DNA of 64,000 bases, taken from contig NZ_LMCW01000014.1 of the NCBI RefSeq assembly GCF_001424945.1, forward strand, positions 1 through 64,000, written 5' to 3'. Below the pieces are notes generated by a model. The model did no database searches. It was not told where the DNA came from and saw only the letters and a list, made by a program, of their open reading frames with translations. The number at the start of each line of letters is the position of its first letter. Positions within the stretch are counted from its first letter, which is position 1. This DNA is from Rhizobium sp. Root1203 (GTDB lineage: Bacteria; Pseudomonadota; Alphaproteobacteria; Rhizobiales; Rhizobiaceae). Made by a program: the position numbers and the translations under genes. This document shows positions 1 to 9,637 of the stretch, in pieces.

Positions 1-115
1 GATCATTCGATATCGGTGCGGTCATCAGATGCTGGCCTCCATCCAGCCAACACCAAGGAATCAGAATAAAACTGATTTGGGAATCACATTCGATTCAGAA
101 AAACACGGAAACGCT

Positions 116-2443
116 TTAAGGCTTTGCATCCGGATGGGTGGCGCGCCTCACATCGGCGAGACCCCGGTTTGCATCCTTGCTTCCGGTGGCTGCTGCCGCG
201 TTGAAGACGCGCTCGGCGTCGCCGTACATCTGTAGGTTCATGTAGCAGTAGCCACGAAGAACCATCAGATCGATGCGCTCCTGCTGCAGCTGCGCGCGCT
301 GGTCGAGATAGATGAGCGTCTCGCGGTAGCGCTTTGCTCCAAAGGCGGCAAGGGCGCGGTCGGAAAGGATGGCGACCTGGAGTTCCGCAGCGCGCTGGCG
401 GCTTTGCGGCGCTTTCGTTGCCGCGACTGCCGCGTTGTTGGAAAGTCCGGCGCGCAGGTAGGCGAGGCTCTGTCCATAAGCCGCATCCTCGCGCACCCTG
501 CGGGTGGGACTGGCAAGCGCGGCTTCGAATGCGTCGGCGGCCTCCATCGGCCGGTTCAGACCCATCAGGCACCAGCCACGGGTGAGCGCGCTCGCGGGGT
601 CAAGGAGTTGCGCGTTGGTCGTCGTCGAGCATCCGCGAGGCTGGCGTGCACCGCGGCGCACGGTAACGGTTTGCATGGCCGCCTGGGTCTGTTCAACCGA
701 CCGCGGCGCATAGTCGCTTCGCACCGTCGCCGCATTGGGCGAAGGTGATCTGACTGGCTGTGGAGATGAGCTCGGCGCCTGTGCGTGTGCCGCTGTGCCG
801 GGCGATGGGAGTGTATTCTGCGTCGGCGGTGTGAGCGAGGCCGTTTCTCCGAGCCTTGCTATACGCGTCGAACGTCCCGCCCAAAGGCGTTGAAGCTCCG
901 CGACGCCCTTGCGGTCGTTGAGCTGCTCGCGGGTGATGGCGAGCCCATAGGCCGATGGTTCGTCGTCGGACTTCCAGCGCAAGGCCGTCTCGAACCATCG
1001 CGCTGCCGTCTGCGGCTGGTTGAGGGAGCGCGCAAACCAGCCGAATTGCTGCGCCGTCGGCACGTACTTCTGGGCAATCACTTCGGCGGCCATGCGGCCT
1101 AGCACGTCCTCGCCGATGTTTGCCGGCGGTTGCAGCGCCATCAGGTTGGCCGTCGCGGCGAGGTAGGTGGCTGTTGCGTCCGGTGAAGCGTCGCGCCATT
1201 TGTACATGACGTCTTCTGCTTCCTGCTGTTTCTTCTGCGCGATCAGCGCAAGAGCCAGACCCTGCGAGGCGCTTGCCGAGTCCTCTTTGGCGCGCGCCGC
1301 GCGAAACCATTTTTCGGCGTCCGCGTCGTTTTCGCGACGGAGGTGGTACCAGCCGAGTAGCAGATTGTCGGAGGCGAGTCCCTGCGTTTCAGCCAGGTGC
1401 TGTACCTGGGCGATATATTCCGGCGCGATTGCCAGATCCGGATTGCCGTTTCCTGCAGCCACAAAGCTGCGGGCAAGATCGTTGCGAATGCTGTCGAATT
1501 CGTGGCCGCCGTTGCCGTCGGGACGTTCGAGCGCCAGCAGTATCTGCATCGGCCCATACGGCAGCAAGCCGGAGGCCTTCTGTATCGTTGCAAGCCGTTC
1601 CTGCGGGTTCGTGCAGCTCTTCAGGATGTAGGCATAGGCGTCCTGCGCGCGCTCGGCGCGCTCGGTTCGGGCGAAGGCTTCGGCGACGCGCCATAGGACG
1701 TCGATGTCGCTGCAGGTGAGCAGGCTCGGCGTGTCGGCTCCGATCTGCACGACCGTGGCATATTGCTTGAGGTTCGAGGCATTCACCAGCCGAGACCGTG
1801 CTTCCGCCACGTCGAGGCGGTCGAGAAGATCCGCGGGCGGCTGCCAGGCGGTATCGGCCGCCTGACGATCGGCGATCGCCTTTCGCAGCTCCGCGTATCG
1901 CCCTTCCGAATAAAGCTGCCACATCGATTCGACTTGCTTGTCGCCACCTTGCGGGATGGCGAGCGGATCGGCCGGCGGCACCCAGTTCGGATAGAGCGCC
2001 TGCAGACGCGAGATTTCCGCCTGAAGCCGCGCCTTGTCGCCTCGGCTGGCAAAATAGCGGAGCGCGCTTTCATCGACCTTCGGCTGGGGGGCGGCCTGGG
2101 AGCCTGGCCGCGTAGCGGTCGGTTGCGCCGGCGGGGCCTGCGTTGCTTGGGCGAGCGCGGCGGGCAACTGCGCCGGTTCGTCTGGCGATCGTTCGCCGAG
2201 CGGAGCAGGGGCGGCCGCCACGGCCTGAATGCGGTCGGCGACGGAATGCACGTCGAATTCCGGCCTCTTGGGCAAGGGCTCAGGGCCCGTGATGCGCCCC
2301 ATTAACATGAGCTGTGGGGCGGAACGGTTTGGAGTGTCGAGCCCCAGCGCCTCCTGCAGAGCCGCGCGGTCCTTCAGCGCGGTGACAAGACCTGCCACCA
2401 CGATCGCAACCGACACTGCAACGAGAGAGGATTTCAAAGACAC
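116..2443 (-). CDS. bcsK: TPR-rich periplasmic cellulose-synthesis protein (BcsK-like)
   Basis: A 775-aa protein that starts with a short cytoplasmic tail and one hydrophobic segment (about residues 6-22). A Pro/Ala/Gln-rich linker (about 60-125) follows, then a long stretch of degenerate helix-turn-helix repeats of TPR/Sel1 type (for example around YLEGRYAELR-like and WYHLRRENDADAEKWF units), a second disordered Pro/Ser linker (about 530-590), and a last block of TPRs. It is the final gene of the cellulose operon and overlaps the end of bcsZ by 10 nt. Class III cellulose operons of Agrobacterium and Rhizobium carry such a TPR protein (BcsK) instead of full BcsC. No C-terminal outer-membrane beta-barrel is visible, so it would be a periplasmic scaffold rather than the export pore. 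The family name is by position and domain type. Confidence 0.75.
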   Translation of the reverse strand: MSLKSSLVAVSVAIVVAGLVTALKDRAALQEALGLDTPNRSAPQLMLMGRITGPEPLPKRPEFDVHSVADRIQAVAAAPAPLGERSPDEPAQLPAALAQATQAPPAQPTATRPGSQAAPQPKVDESALRYFASRGDKARLQAEISRLQALYPNWVPPADPLAIPQGGDKQVESMWQLYSEGRYAELRKAIADRQAADTAWQPPADLLDRLDVAEARSRLVNASNLKQYATVVQIGADTPSLLTCSDIDVLWRVAEAFARTERAERAQDAYAYILKSCTNPQERLATIQKASGLLPYGPMQILLALERPDGNGGHEFDSIRNDLARSFVAAGNGNPDLAIAPEYIAQVQHLAETQGLASDNLLLGWYHLRRENDADAEKWFRAARAKEDSASASQGLALALIAQKKQQEAEDVMYKWRDASPDATATYLAATANLMALQPPANIGEDVLGRMAAEVIAQKYVPTAQQFGWFARSLNQPQTAARWFETALRWKSDDEPSAYGLAITREQLNDRKGVAELQRLWAGRSTRIARLGETASLTPPTQNTLPSPGTAAHAQAPSSSPQPVRSPSPNAATVRSDYAPRSVEQTQAAMQTVTVRRGARQPRGCSTTTNAQLLDPASALTRGWCLMGLNRPMEAADAFEAALASPTRRVREDAAYGQSLAYLRAGLSNNAAVAATKAPQSRQRAAELQVAILSDRALAAFGAKRYRETLIYLDQRAQLQQERIDLMVLRGYCYMNLQMYGDAERVFNAAAATGSKDANRGLADVRRATHPDAKP

Positions 2444-3483
2444 TCCGGATGTTTCTCCCCGACAAAGGCCAACCCCAGAAGCTGAAGGGTAGACGGATAG
2501 TAGAGCGACGGCGCGAACTGCCGGGACGATGCGGGAAGCTTCGTTCCATCTGTTACACAGGCCACAACATCGTTAACAATTCTATAACCAGCGTCCGGAA
2601 GCGACTGCTTTGGCTTGCCGGTCTGCAGTTCGATCGTCGCTGGCAAACCGTCTGTGGCCGTCATTCCCGATTGCAATCGTAGCAGCAGCGCCTTGTCCGA
2701 AACTCCCGCCCGGGCAAGGTAAAGCGGAATACGAATGGCGTTGTAGCCGAACTCGGCATCGAACCCTTCCGCAGGTCGCGGCTGATGATTGAGGCTCACC
2801 CAGTCGGCCGGCAGCTTGCGCGGCCCGAACTGCAACGACCGCAGGAGCGACAAGCCGTCATCGGACAATGCCTGCCATGCGTCGGACGGGGCCAGTACGG
2901 CCATGACGGGGATCGCTTCATAGACCCAGTACGACGGATTGATCACCGGGCCGTCGTGGCGTTCAGGTGCAGTAAACCCCTCTACGCCAGGCAGGAGCAC
3001 GGTGCGCCCGCCGGTCTTTACGACGGCGTGTGCCAGCAGCGCGTCTGCAATTTTCGCCGCGGCTTCCAGATAGGATTGGTTGTTCCAGGCCGAGCCCGCG
3101 AGCGCAAGCGCGTAGGCGATCAGCAGGTCGCCGTCGGACGCATTGTTGGTGTCGGTCACATGCGGGGCAACGGCGGGATCCCATTTCCAGACGGCGAGGC
3201 CATCGTCGCGCAGCAGCAGTTCGGTGCGGGTGAAATACCAGATCTGCTCGAAATCGGATGGGCTGTCGGCAAGATATGCCAACAGCATCCCGTAGCCTTG
3301 TCCTTCGCTGTGGCTAATGCCGCCATTGCCGTCGTCGACGATGCGGCCGCTCGCATCGAGGAATTTTTCCTTGTAGGCGCTCCACGCCTTTGCATCGATC
3401 GCCGCTGCCTGTGCAGGCATCGGCTGACACAAGCAGACCATGGCGAGCCCGGCAGCCGCAAGCAGGTTTCGCCACTTGATCAT
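2434..3483 (-). CDS. bcsZ: Endo-beta-1,4-glucanase of the cellulose operon, GH8 family
   Basis: A 349-aa secreted glycoside hydrolase family 8 enzyme with a Sec signal peptide (cleavage near AQA-AAID, about residue 26). GH8 landmarks are visible: the catalytic acid region HSEGQGYGM near residue 60, the base region NNASDGDLLIA near 115, and a late YYPSTLQLL segment. BcsZ (CelC in rhizobia) trims or edits nascent cellulose in the periplasm and is needed for proper fibril assembly. The start ATG overlaps the stop of bcsB by 4 nt (ATGA) and the 3' end overlaps bcsK, so translation is probably coupled. Length is normal for the family. Confidence 0.93.
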   Translation of the reverse strand: MIKWRNLLAAAGLAMVCLCQPMPAQAAAIDAKAWSAYKEKFLDASGRIVDDGNGGISHSEGQGYGMLLAYLADSPSDFEQIWYFTRTELLLRDDGLAVWKWDPAVAPHVTDTNNASDGDLLIAYALALAGSAWNNQSYLEAAAKIADALLAHAVVKTGGRTVLLPGVEGFTAPERHDGPVINPSYWVYEAIPVMAVLAPSDAWQALSDDGLSLLRSLQFGPRKLPADWVSLNHQPRPAEGFDAEFGYNAIRIPLYLARAGVSDKALLLRLQSGMTATDGLPATIELQTGKPKQSLPDAGYRIVNDVVACVTDGTKLPASSRQFAPSLYYPSTLQLLGLAFVGEKHPECL

Positions 3484-5999
3484 TTGCGCCTGCCCAGTCT
3501 AGCAAGCATGCTCGATGTCGAGACGCCGATCAGCAGCGAAAGACCAACCAAGAGCACGGCATAGGACAGAATATTGGTCGATAGCCAGTTTGCCGCGATC
3601 AGCCGGTAGTTGGCAATCGTGCCCTGTTCCGCACCGACGAAATCGAAGCGGCTGACAGGCACCGTCTCGATCTTGCCGGTGGCCGCGGAGAAGGTGGTGA
3701 CATGGCCGGCAATCTGTGGCCAGTTCGCCAGCGCCGTCACGGCATTCGCTCCCTCTCGAAGGTCCTTTGCCGATGGCGCGGAGGCAATCGTCCATGTCGA
3801 GTTACCCGAGGTGCTCGTTCCCTGGGCGAGTATGAAGCTGTTGGAGTTCGACGGCGTGAACAGCTGTTCGGCACCTGGAATGAACTGCAGGGAGCTCAAC
3901 GAAATGTCGAAGTTCCTTCGGAGCCATTCCTGGAACGATGTGATCTGGCCGCGCCAGACCCCGCCGCTGACCTTGGAACGCCATTGGTCGAACATCACGT
4001 TGGTCTCGGCCGGGGTGGTCTGCGTGGCGGCGAGCGGTCGCCAGGTTGCCTGGCTGGTGGTCGCGATGTTCAACTGCGACAGCACCCCCTGCGGCATCTG
4101 CGAGATCGAGCCGACGAAGATGGCGTCGCGCTCTCCGATTGCGCCTGGTGACGCTGCGGGCTCGATGTCGATAGGACGTCCCGCGACGAGTGCCATCTGG
4201 CCGAGCAACGTGGCCGTTGCCGACAGAGTGTCCGCATCGACCCGATCGATGAAGAGCGGCGTCGGCTGCGTGGCGCGGCCGTAGGGATAGCCGGTGCCTG
4301 CGAGCGCGGCGAGATTGGGCCGCTGTCCGACCCGGGCGAAATCGGGCATGTGGAATTCGCTGGTATCGAAGAGAGCGAAACGCGGTCCGGCGCCGGCCGT
4401 GGTGCCGGGAACACAGAGCTCGTCCTCCTTTGTCATCAGGATCGCTTCGAGCGAAACCGTGTTCAGACCCGGCTTGAAATGCCGCATCGTAACTCGAATG
4501 GGCAGGTGCCGGAAGATGCCGCCGCCCGTCGAGGTGATCGGCAGGGTTGAGGCGATGTTGCCGTTGACATAGATGTCGACATGGCTGCCCGGCAGGACCG
4601 TTTGCGTGTAGGCCGCATCCAGCAGAACCGTCGCCTCGCCATAGGCATTGGCATAGAAATCAGCCGGCACCGCGATATTGAAGCTTGTTCGAAATCGGCG
4701 GCCTGAAAACTCCGTCGATTTCACGCCCAGCTGGGAAAAGGGCAGCGTCCTTGCCGAAAAGATCATCGGCGCATCCGGCGCGCTCCATCTCTGGGTGGAG
4801 AGCGCGTCGCGACGGATCGTAGGCGCGCGGTCCGTCGTCGACACGATCGTCTCGATTGCGGTGGAGATGGCCGGCCAGGAGGGGCCGGTCACGAGAAGCA
4901 CCGGCGCGCCGGACCGCGGATCGGTCGCGAATGTCGCCAGAGGCGCGGTTTGTGACGCCGGCGGCACGGCAAACAAAGGTTGCAGTTCGCTCGGGGTACC
5001 CACGACGACGGTCATTTTCCCCGGGCTGGACGCAGGGAGCGAATCCGCCGTGAACGAGAAGGTCTGGTTCGGCATGCCGCTCAATACGGAGAGGCCCTGC
5101 GCCAGCCGCAAAAGCGGCTTCGTCGTACCCGGCTGTTCAAGCGCTGGCACGGCGAAATTGAACTCGGTCCGGCCCGCGCCGTCGACGCCCACGGCGCGGA
5201 TGGCATCGGTGCTGGAGAACTTGGCGGCCTCCTGGCCGGCAAATTTCAGGAAAGTCTCGGAAGGGGCGATGTCCGTCCAGAGCTCGTAGGTCGACTGGAC
5301 GGTGCAATCGGTGCGGTGGCGATGCGTCGCCTCGATCGTCAGCAGATTTGCGCCCGGCTGCAGAAGCCTTGGGGGTACGGGGAAAGAAACATTGGTGGGC
5401 CCGTCCGGCGAGCCGATCGACTGCTCGCCGATGATCCTGTTGTTCAGAAGAATCGTGAGCTGGGAGGCTTCGGGGGCAACGACAATGGCATTCTGGTAGG
5501 CGAAATTGAATGTTGCGGTCGCTGCGGCCTGCTCGGGTGTCAGATACACGGACCACGACCTGCGGTCATATTCGCCGTCGAGGCCAAGTTTCGGAAACGG
5601 TATGACGTAGCGGCGCGAAAGATCGCCTGCCGCCGGGTTCGCCGGCTGTCGGGTTGCTGTTTGCGAAGTCGGACGCGGCGCAACCGGTGGTGCAATAGGC
5701 TGTTCGGGCTGAGCGGGCGCTGCCGTCTGGGGCCGCGGCGCTGCTGCGGGATCCATCGAAAACGGCGCCAGCGGCGGGGGCGTCGCGCCGGGCATTGCCG
5801 GCTGGGGCGGGGTCGCAGGTGCTGCCGGCGCCAGGGTCGGGGGTGCTGCCGGTGGGGGAGACGCTGGAATGGTCAAGCGCGGGACGACCGCGCGCGTCTC
5901 CGTCGAACGCTCCCCGGACATGTCGAACGGCGCCGTCTGTGCATAGGCGAAAGCCGATGCGCTAACACAAAAAGCAAGTGCGGAGACGACCTTCTTCAT
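3480..5999 (-). CDS. bcsB: Cellulose synthase regulatory subunit BcsB (periplasmic, tail-anchored)
   Basis: An 839-aa protein from the ATG at 5999, which shares its A with the bcsA stop (TGATG). The frame extends upstream to 6239 but that part lies inside bcsA, and MKKVVSALAFC begins a clear signal peptide. After the signal comes a Pro/Ala-rich linker (about 45-145), then the beta-rich carbohydrate-binding and flavodoxin-like repeats of BcsB. A single C-terminal membrane helix (about 805-828) ends in a basic tail, as expected for the subunit that anchors to BcsA and guides the glucan through the periplasm. It is the third gene of the operon. Confidence 0.93.
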   Translation of the reverse strand: MKKVVSALAFCVSASAFAYAQTAPFDMSGERSTETRAVVPRLTIPASPPPAAPPTLAPAAPATPPQPAMPGATPPPLAPFSMDPAAAPRPQTAAPAQPEQPIAPPVAPRPTSQTATRQPANPAAGDLSRRYVIPFPKLGLDGEYDRRSWSVYLTPEQAAATATFNFAYQNAIVVAPEASQLTILLNNRIIGEQSIGSPDGPTNVSFPVPPRLLQPGANLLTIEATHRHRTDCTVQSTYELWTDIAPSETFLKFAGQEAAKFSSTDAIRAVGVDGAGRTEFNFAVPALEQPGTTKPLLRLAQGLSVLSGMPNQTFSFTADSLPASSPGKMTVVVGTPSELQPLFAVPPASQTAPLATFATDPRSGAPVLLVTGPSWPAISTAIETIVSTTDRAPTIRRDALSTQRWSAPDAPMIFSARTLPFSQLGVKSTEFSGRRFRTSFNIAVPADFYANAYGEATVLLDAAYTQTVLPGSHVDIYVNGNIASTLPITSTGGGIFRHLPIRVTMRHFKPGLNTVSLEAILMTKEDELCVPGTTAGAGPRFALFDTSEFHMPDFARVGQRPNLAALAGTGYPYGRATQPTPLFIDRVDADTLSATATLLGQMALVAGRPIDIEPAASPGAIGERDAIFVGSISQMPQGVLSQLNIATTSQATWRPLAATQTTPAETNVMFDQWRSKVSGGVWRGQITSFQEWLRRNFDISLSSLQFIPGAEQLFTPSNSNSFILAQGTSTSGNSTWTIASAPSAKDLREGANAVTALANWPQIAGHVTTFSAATGKIETVPVSRFDFVGAEQGTIANYRLIAANWLSTNILSYAVLLVGLSLLIGVSTSSMLARLGRRK

Positions 6000-8188
6000 C
6001 AGCCGTTCGCCTTTGCGGCTTGCCGCTGCTCTTCGCGCTCCGGCCGCATGCTGCGGAAGAAGTAAACCAGGCCACGGCTCGTCTGGTAAAGAGACAGCCC
6101 GACAAACCAGATTGTCCCGCGGATAAGGCCGGGATTGCGACGCCGCCCTTCCTGGAACTGTGTCCATTGCGCGGAGTTGGCAAACATCAGATCGGCAATC
6201 AGGCGATGGTCGAGCGCGCTCTTGGGGACATACTGGCATCCGACGGCCAGGAGGCCGTCGGATGCCTGAATGTTGCGCACGATCAACGGAAGGGTCTCCG
6301 TCTCGGCCCCGCTATAGGGCTGGAAGCGGATTTCGCCTTCGCCACCGACCAGGGCCGCGTCAAGCTGCTTTTCGAATACATGCAAGCGGGCGCCGTGCAC
6401 GGAGACGTCCTCGATGGAAGCCAGATGCCATTTGCCGTTGATGCCGAACTCGCAGCGGCGGTTGACGCGAACGCGTCGCGACGAGGCACGTTCGCCACGT
6501 TCGGATACAACACCGAGCGCGCAGCCAGCCATGATCAGGTTGATGACATTCCATCCGCCGACGACGAGTGTGACGTCGGCCTTGTAGGGTTCCGTGTAGA
6601 TGCGGAAGATGGTCACGGCGAGCGCGACGATCTGGACGGCAAAGATGACGAAGAACGGCCGACTGATTTCCGACAGTCGGCTGACAGCGATCGACTCGTC
6701 CTTCGCGGTCACCTTGAACGTCGGCTTTCGCGGGTTGAGCATCACCGAGATAACGGCCGGCAGGAGATGCACCGTCTGCACGTACTCATAGAGCTCGGAG
6801 ATCCACGGCCAGCGGAACGAGCCGTAGAGGTAGTTCTGCATCATCAGGTTCACCAGCATGTAGGCGAGCGTATAGGCGAGGAATTCGCCGCCTGAGGCCG
6901 TGAAGATCTCGAGATCGAAGAACAGGTAGAAAAGCGGCGCAAACAGGAACACCGTGCGCGGGAAGGGGAAGAGCCAGAATAGCGTCGAGGACATATAGCA
7001 GAGGCGTTGCGGGATGGTCAGTCCGCGCTTCAGGAGCGGAAAGCGGAAGCGCAGGATCTGCATCATCCCCTGTGCCCACCGGCTGCGCTGGCCGATGAAG
7101 CTCGCGAACGTCGCGGGTTGAAGTCCGGCGATCAGGGGCTTGTCGACGTAGATGCTGTTCCATCCGGCGCCATGAAGAGCCAGAGCGGTTTCGCAGTCCT
7201 CGGTGATGCTGATGCCGCTGAAGCCATTCTGCGATTCCAGTGCCTTGCGGCTGAGAACGGCGGCCGATCCGCAGAAGAAGGCGGCATTCCATTTGTCGAG
7301 GCCGCGCTGGATGATGCCGTAGAACATTTCGTTCTCGCTCGGCATTTTGTCGAAGGTCCGCAGGTTGCGCTCGAGCGGATCGGGATTGATGAAGAAGTGC
7401 GGCGTCTGGACAAGGAAGAGTTTCGGATCGTCGTCGAAGTAGCCGACAGTCTCGAGGAGGAAATCGCGGGCCGGGGCGTGGTCTGCATCGAAGACGGCAA
7501 TCAGTTCGCCGGAGGAATGCTTCATGCCATTGTTGAGATTGCCTGCCTTGGCGTGTTCGTTGCGGTCTCGCGTCAGATAGCGGACGCCGATGTCCTCGCA
7601 CAGTTGCTTGAGCTCGTTGTGCCTCGCCACCGCGACCTGCGCTTCGAGCAGCTTGTTGGAGTTGCGCTTCTGCAGTGTCCCGCCGTCGTCGAGGAGCCAA
7701 ACGTGCAGCCTGTCGGCGGGGTAGTCCATCGCCTTGGCTGCCGACAGCGTATTGGCGAGAAGGTGGGAGTCTTCGTTGTAGGAGGGAACGAAGACGTCGA
7801 CATGCGGGAACCGGTCCAGTTTGGAGGCACGCGAGGCGCGCGGCGGCAGCGGTGTCGCCACGATAAACAGGCTGAGGGCCAGCATTGCCACGCTGTACAT
7901 TTCGGCGAGGTAGAGCAGCAGGCCGGGAATGAAGTTTTCAGGCTGGTTGAACGGCGGCAGCGTGCTGGTCGTGCGCCAGTAGACGTAGCGCAACACGATC
8001 GACGTGCCGAAGGCAAGCGCGATCAGGCGCCAGATGCCTTCTCCTTTCAATCCCTTGATGACCGCCATGAAGGCGACCACGGTGATGCTGGCGATAAGCT
8101 GCGTCTGCAGACTGACGGGCAAGGTGATCAATACGATCACGCAGAGCGAAACCACGGCCCATATCAAGATGCTTCGGGCTTTATGCAT
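5999..8188 (-). CDS. bcsA: Cellulose synthase catalytic subunit BcsA (GT2 + PilZ)
   Basis: A 729-aa inner-membrane glycosyltransferase that polymerises UDP-glucose into beta-1,4-glucan. Family 2 signatures are in order: VPSYNED (about 135), LLDDGGT (about 166), FDADHAP (about 233), ITEDCE (about 328) and QRSRW (about 367). Several membrane helices flank the catalytic domain. A C-terminal PilZ domain shows the arginine cluster RRVRVNRR and then DVSVHG, which is the cyclic-di-GMP binding pattern, so activity should depend on c-di-GMP. I chose the ATG at 8188 because CGAAGGGA lies just upstream; an in-frame ATG at 8230 would add 14 residues without a better ribosome site. Confidence 0.96.
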   Translation of the reverse strand: MHKARSILIWAVVSLCVIVLITLPVSLQTQLIASITVVAFMAVIKGLKGEGIWRLIALAFGTSIVLRYVYWRTTSTLPPFNQPENFIPGLLLYLAEMYSVAMLALSLFIVATPLPPRASRASKLDRFPHVDVFVPSYNEDSHLLANTLSAAKAMDYPADRLHVWLLDDGGTLQKRNSNKLLEAQVAVARHNELKQLCEDIGVRYLTRDRNEHAKAGNLNNGMKHSSGELIAVFDADHAPARDFLLETVGYFDDDPKLFLVQTPHFFINPDPLERNLRTFDKMPSENEMFYGIIQRGLDKWNAAFFCGSAAVLSRKALESQNGFSGISITEDCETALALHGAGWNSIYVDKPLIAGLQPATFASFIGQRSRWAQGMMQILRFRFPLLKRGLTIPQRLCYMSSTLFWLFPFPRTVFLFAPLFYLFFDLEIFTASGGEFLAYTLAYMLVNLMMQNYLYGSFRWPWISELYEYVQTVHLLPAVISVMLNPRKPTFKVTAKDESIAVSRLSEISRPFFVIFAVQIVALAVTIFRIYTEPYKADVTLVVGGWNVINLIMAGCALGVVSERGERASSRRVRVNRRCEFGINGKWHLASIEDVSVHGARLHVFEKQLDAALVGGEGEIRFQPYSGAETETLPLIVRNIQASDGLLAVGCQYVPKSALDHRLIADLMFANSAQWTQFQEGRRRNPGLIRGTIWFVGLSLYQTSRGLVYFFRSMRPEREEQRQAAKANG

Positions 8189-8246
8189 CGGCGTCCCTTC
8201 GAAGGCATTGAACCGGACACCATGCGGCAATCCGGCCTGTCGTCAT

Positions 8247-9251
8247 CTATCTCCGGCAGGCGGCCGTCATGGCCGCGTCGCCTACGCAGTCCGGCGAGGG
8301 CACCGTTACGCCGCTTGCCGTCATCGCTTGCAGTTGGGAGGGCGAGGCCATCGCAACGGCGGCGGCATCGGTTGGCGGCCCGGCCTCGGACATATCGGGC
8401 CCCGGCACACGTGGGCCGATGGCTGGTGGCAAGGCTGCCGGCGCCGGCGCTCTGGCAGCCGCCTGACGCGGTGCCTGGCGAACCGCAACCGGTGCAGGCT
8501 CGTAGCCGATCGCCATCGGCAAGCTGCGATACCCGCCTTCGTCAGGATAGATCGGGTTTCCCGGCCGCCCGACCGTCGGATCCGCATTTTGGGCCGTGCC
8601 GAAAGGATTCCAGATTTCACCGTTGAACGTTCCGACAATGGTATAGCCGTAGACGATGCCGAGAAGCTGGCGTTCCGTCGCTCGAGCATCGCACAGGCGA
8701 AGACGAACCTGGATCATCCCGAAATTGCGGGCCTGCGTCTGTGCGGAGCGCGTCGAGCGAATTTGCTGCCAGGAATAGATGCAGGTATCTCCCGCACGGC
8801 TTCTGCCTGAAGCGTAGCCGAACGGACCGTAGCTGTTTTGCAGAAATGTCGGCGACCTGACCAATGGGACGCCTGGGACGGCTGCGAACATCTCACGCGA
8901 TAGGCCGCTTTCGCTGAACATTCTGTATGGCGCGTTACCGGTGTCCGGATTGGCACCGCTCGCGCCGAGAAACTGTACCTTCAGAAAATTCTGGCCCGGC
9001 ACCGATGACGAGGTGAACAGCGAAATCGCCTGCTCCACACCGTTGCCGCGCTTGTGCTCGACGACGCTGACGATCGACGGCCCGCCGGGCGGCGGCAAGG
9101 CCAGCGCCTGCTCGCTCGCCACGGTCTCGGCAGTATTCGGCAGTCTGACGTTGCCGGTGGACGTGCAACCGGCAGCAAGACCTGCTAGCCCGGCAAAGGC
9201 TATCAATCTCAGCACGCATGTTTTCGACCGCCGCAATCGCTTTCCTCGCAT
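8247..9251 (-). CDS. bcsN: Cellulose biosynthesis lipoprotein BcsN
   Basis: A 334-aa lipoprotein. The N-terminus is basic and hydrophobic and ends in the lipobox LAAGC (Cys about residue 29). The body is globular with several conserved-looking cysteines, and the C-terminal quarter is Pro/Ala-rich. BcsN heads class III cellulose operons of Rhizobiales; its biochemical role is not established, but it is a marker of this operon type. It is the first gene here, 58 nt before bcsA, so the operon promoter should lie in the region after 9251, divergent from the sugar transporter. The ribosome site before 9251 is weak; an internal GTG just before the hydrophobic stretch is an alternative start. Confidence 0.85.
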   Translation of the reverse strand: MRGKRLRRSKTCVLRLIAFAGLAGLAAGCTSTGNVRLPNTAETVASEQALALPPPGGPSIVSVVEHKRGNGVEQAISLFTSSSVPGQNFLKVQFLGASGANPDTGNAPYRMFSESGLSREMFAAVPGVPLVRSPTFLQNSYGPFGYASGRSRAGDTCIYSWQQIRSTRSAQTQARNFGMIQVRLRLCDARATERQLLGIVYGYTIVGTFNGEIWNPFGTAQNADPTVGRPGNPIYPDEGGYRSLPMAIGYEPAPVAVRQAPRQAAARAPAPAALPPAIGPRVPGPDMSEAGPPTDAAAVAMASPSQLQAMTASGVTVPSPDCVGDAAMTAACRR

Positions 9252-9637
9252 TCAACGCAAATTAGCGTCGAGTCCTCGAATCAATGACCATCAGAGTCCT
9301 CTAATGATGGTAAACGACGGATATGGTTAATAGATCATTAATATTAGGCTCTACGCGGAGAACGAGCCGCGTTGAAACCGCAATCATTGCCGCAGGGCGG
9401 TTGCATCGATATCCACATGCCTTTTCAGGTGGCAGGGTGACCGCCTAGGTGCCATCGGTTTCACAAGAACAATCTCTTGTATGAAATATATTTCATAGCA
9501 TGAATTATATTGACAACGATCTGTTCTGAAGGTTAGTTGTCATCACCGGAGTTCGAGGAGGAAGCCGGTTTCACGATCAAGGTGCGATCCGCGCCATCAG
9601 TCTTTTTGGGAGGGGGCTTCGGCCTCGAGGAGGAACT
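9252..9637. promoter_or_regulatory. Divergent control region, bcsN / sugar ABC operon
   Basis: This is 386 bp without a convincing gene between bcsN (leftward) and the transporter operon (rightward). It holds the perfect palindrome at 9480-9497 and an inverted repeat with 7-bp arms TGACAAC (9511-9517) and GTTGTCA (9536-9542). A possible -35 TTGACA lies at 9510-9515. The AT-rich part at 9300-9350 is a candidate for the leftward cellulose promoter, but no confident -35/-10 pair was found. The strong ribosome site GAGGAGGAA at 9627 belongs to the TTG start at 9638. Confidence 0.6.
9480..9497. promoter_or_regulatory. 18-bp perfect palindrome, candidate operator
   Basis: TATGAAATATATTTCATA reads identically on both strands. 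It is about 140 bp upstream of the transporter operon that encodes its own SorC-type regulator (13304-14308), which makes it the best candidate operator for that protein. Assignment is by position only. Confidence 0.6.

Noticed and set aside
7007..8626. 539-codon plus-strand frame opposite bcsA
   Set aside because: Antisense shadow of bcsA, whose catalytic motifs are complete on the other strand.
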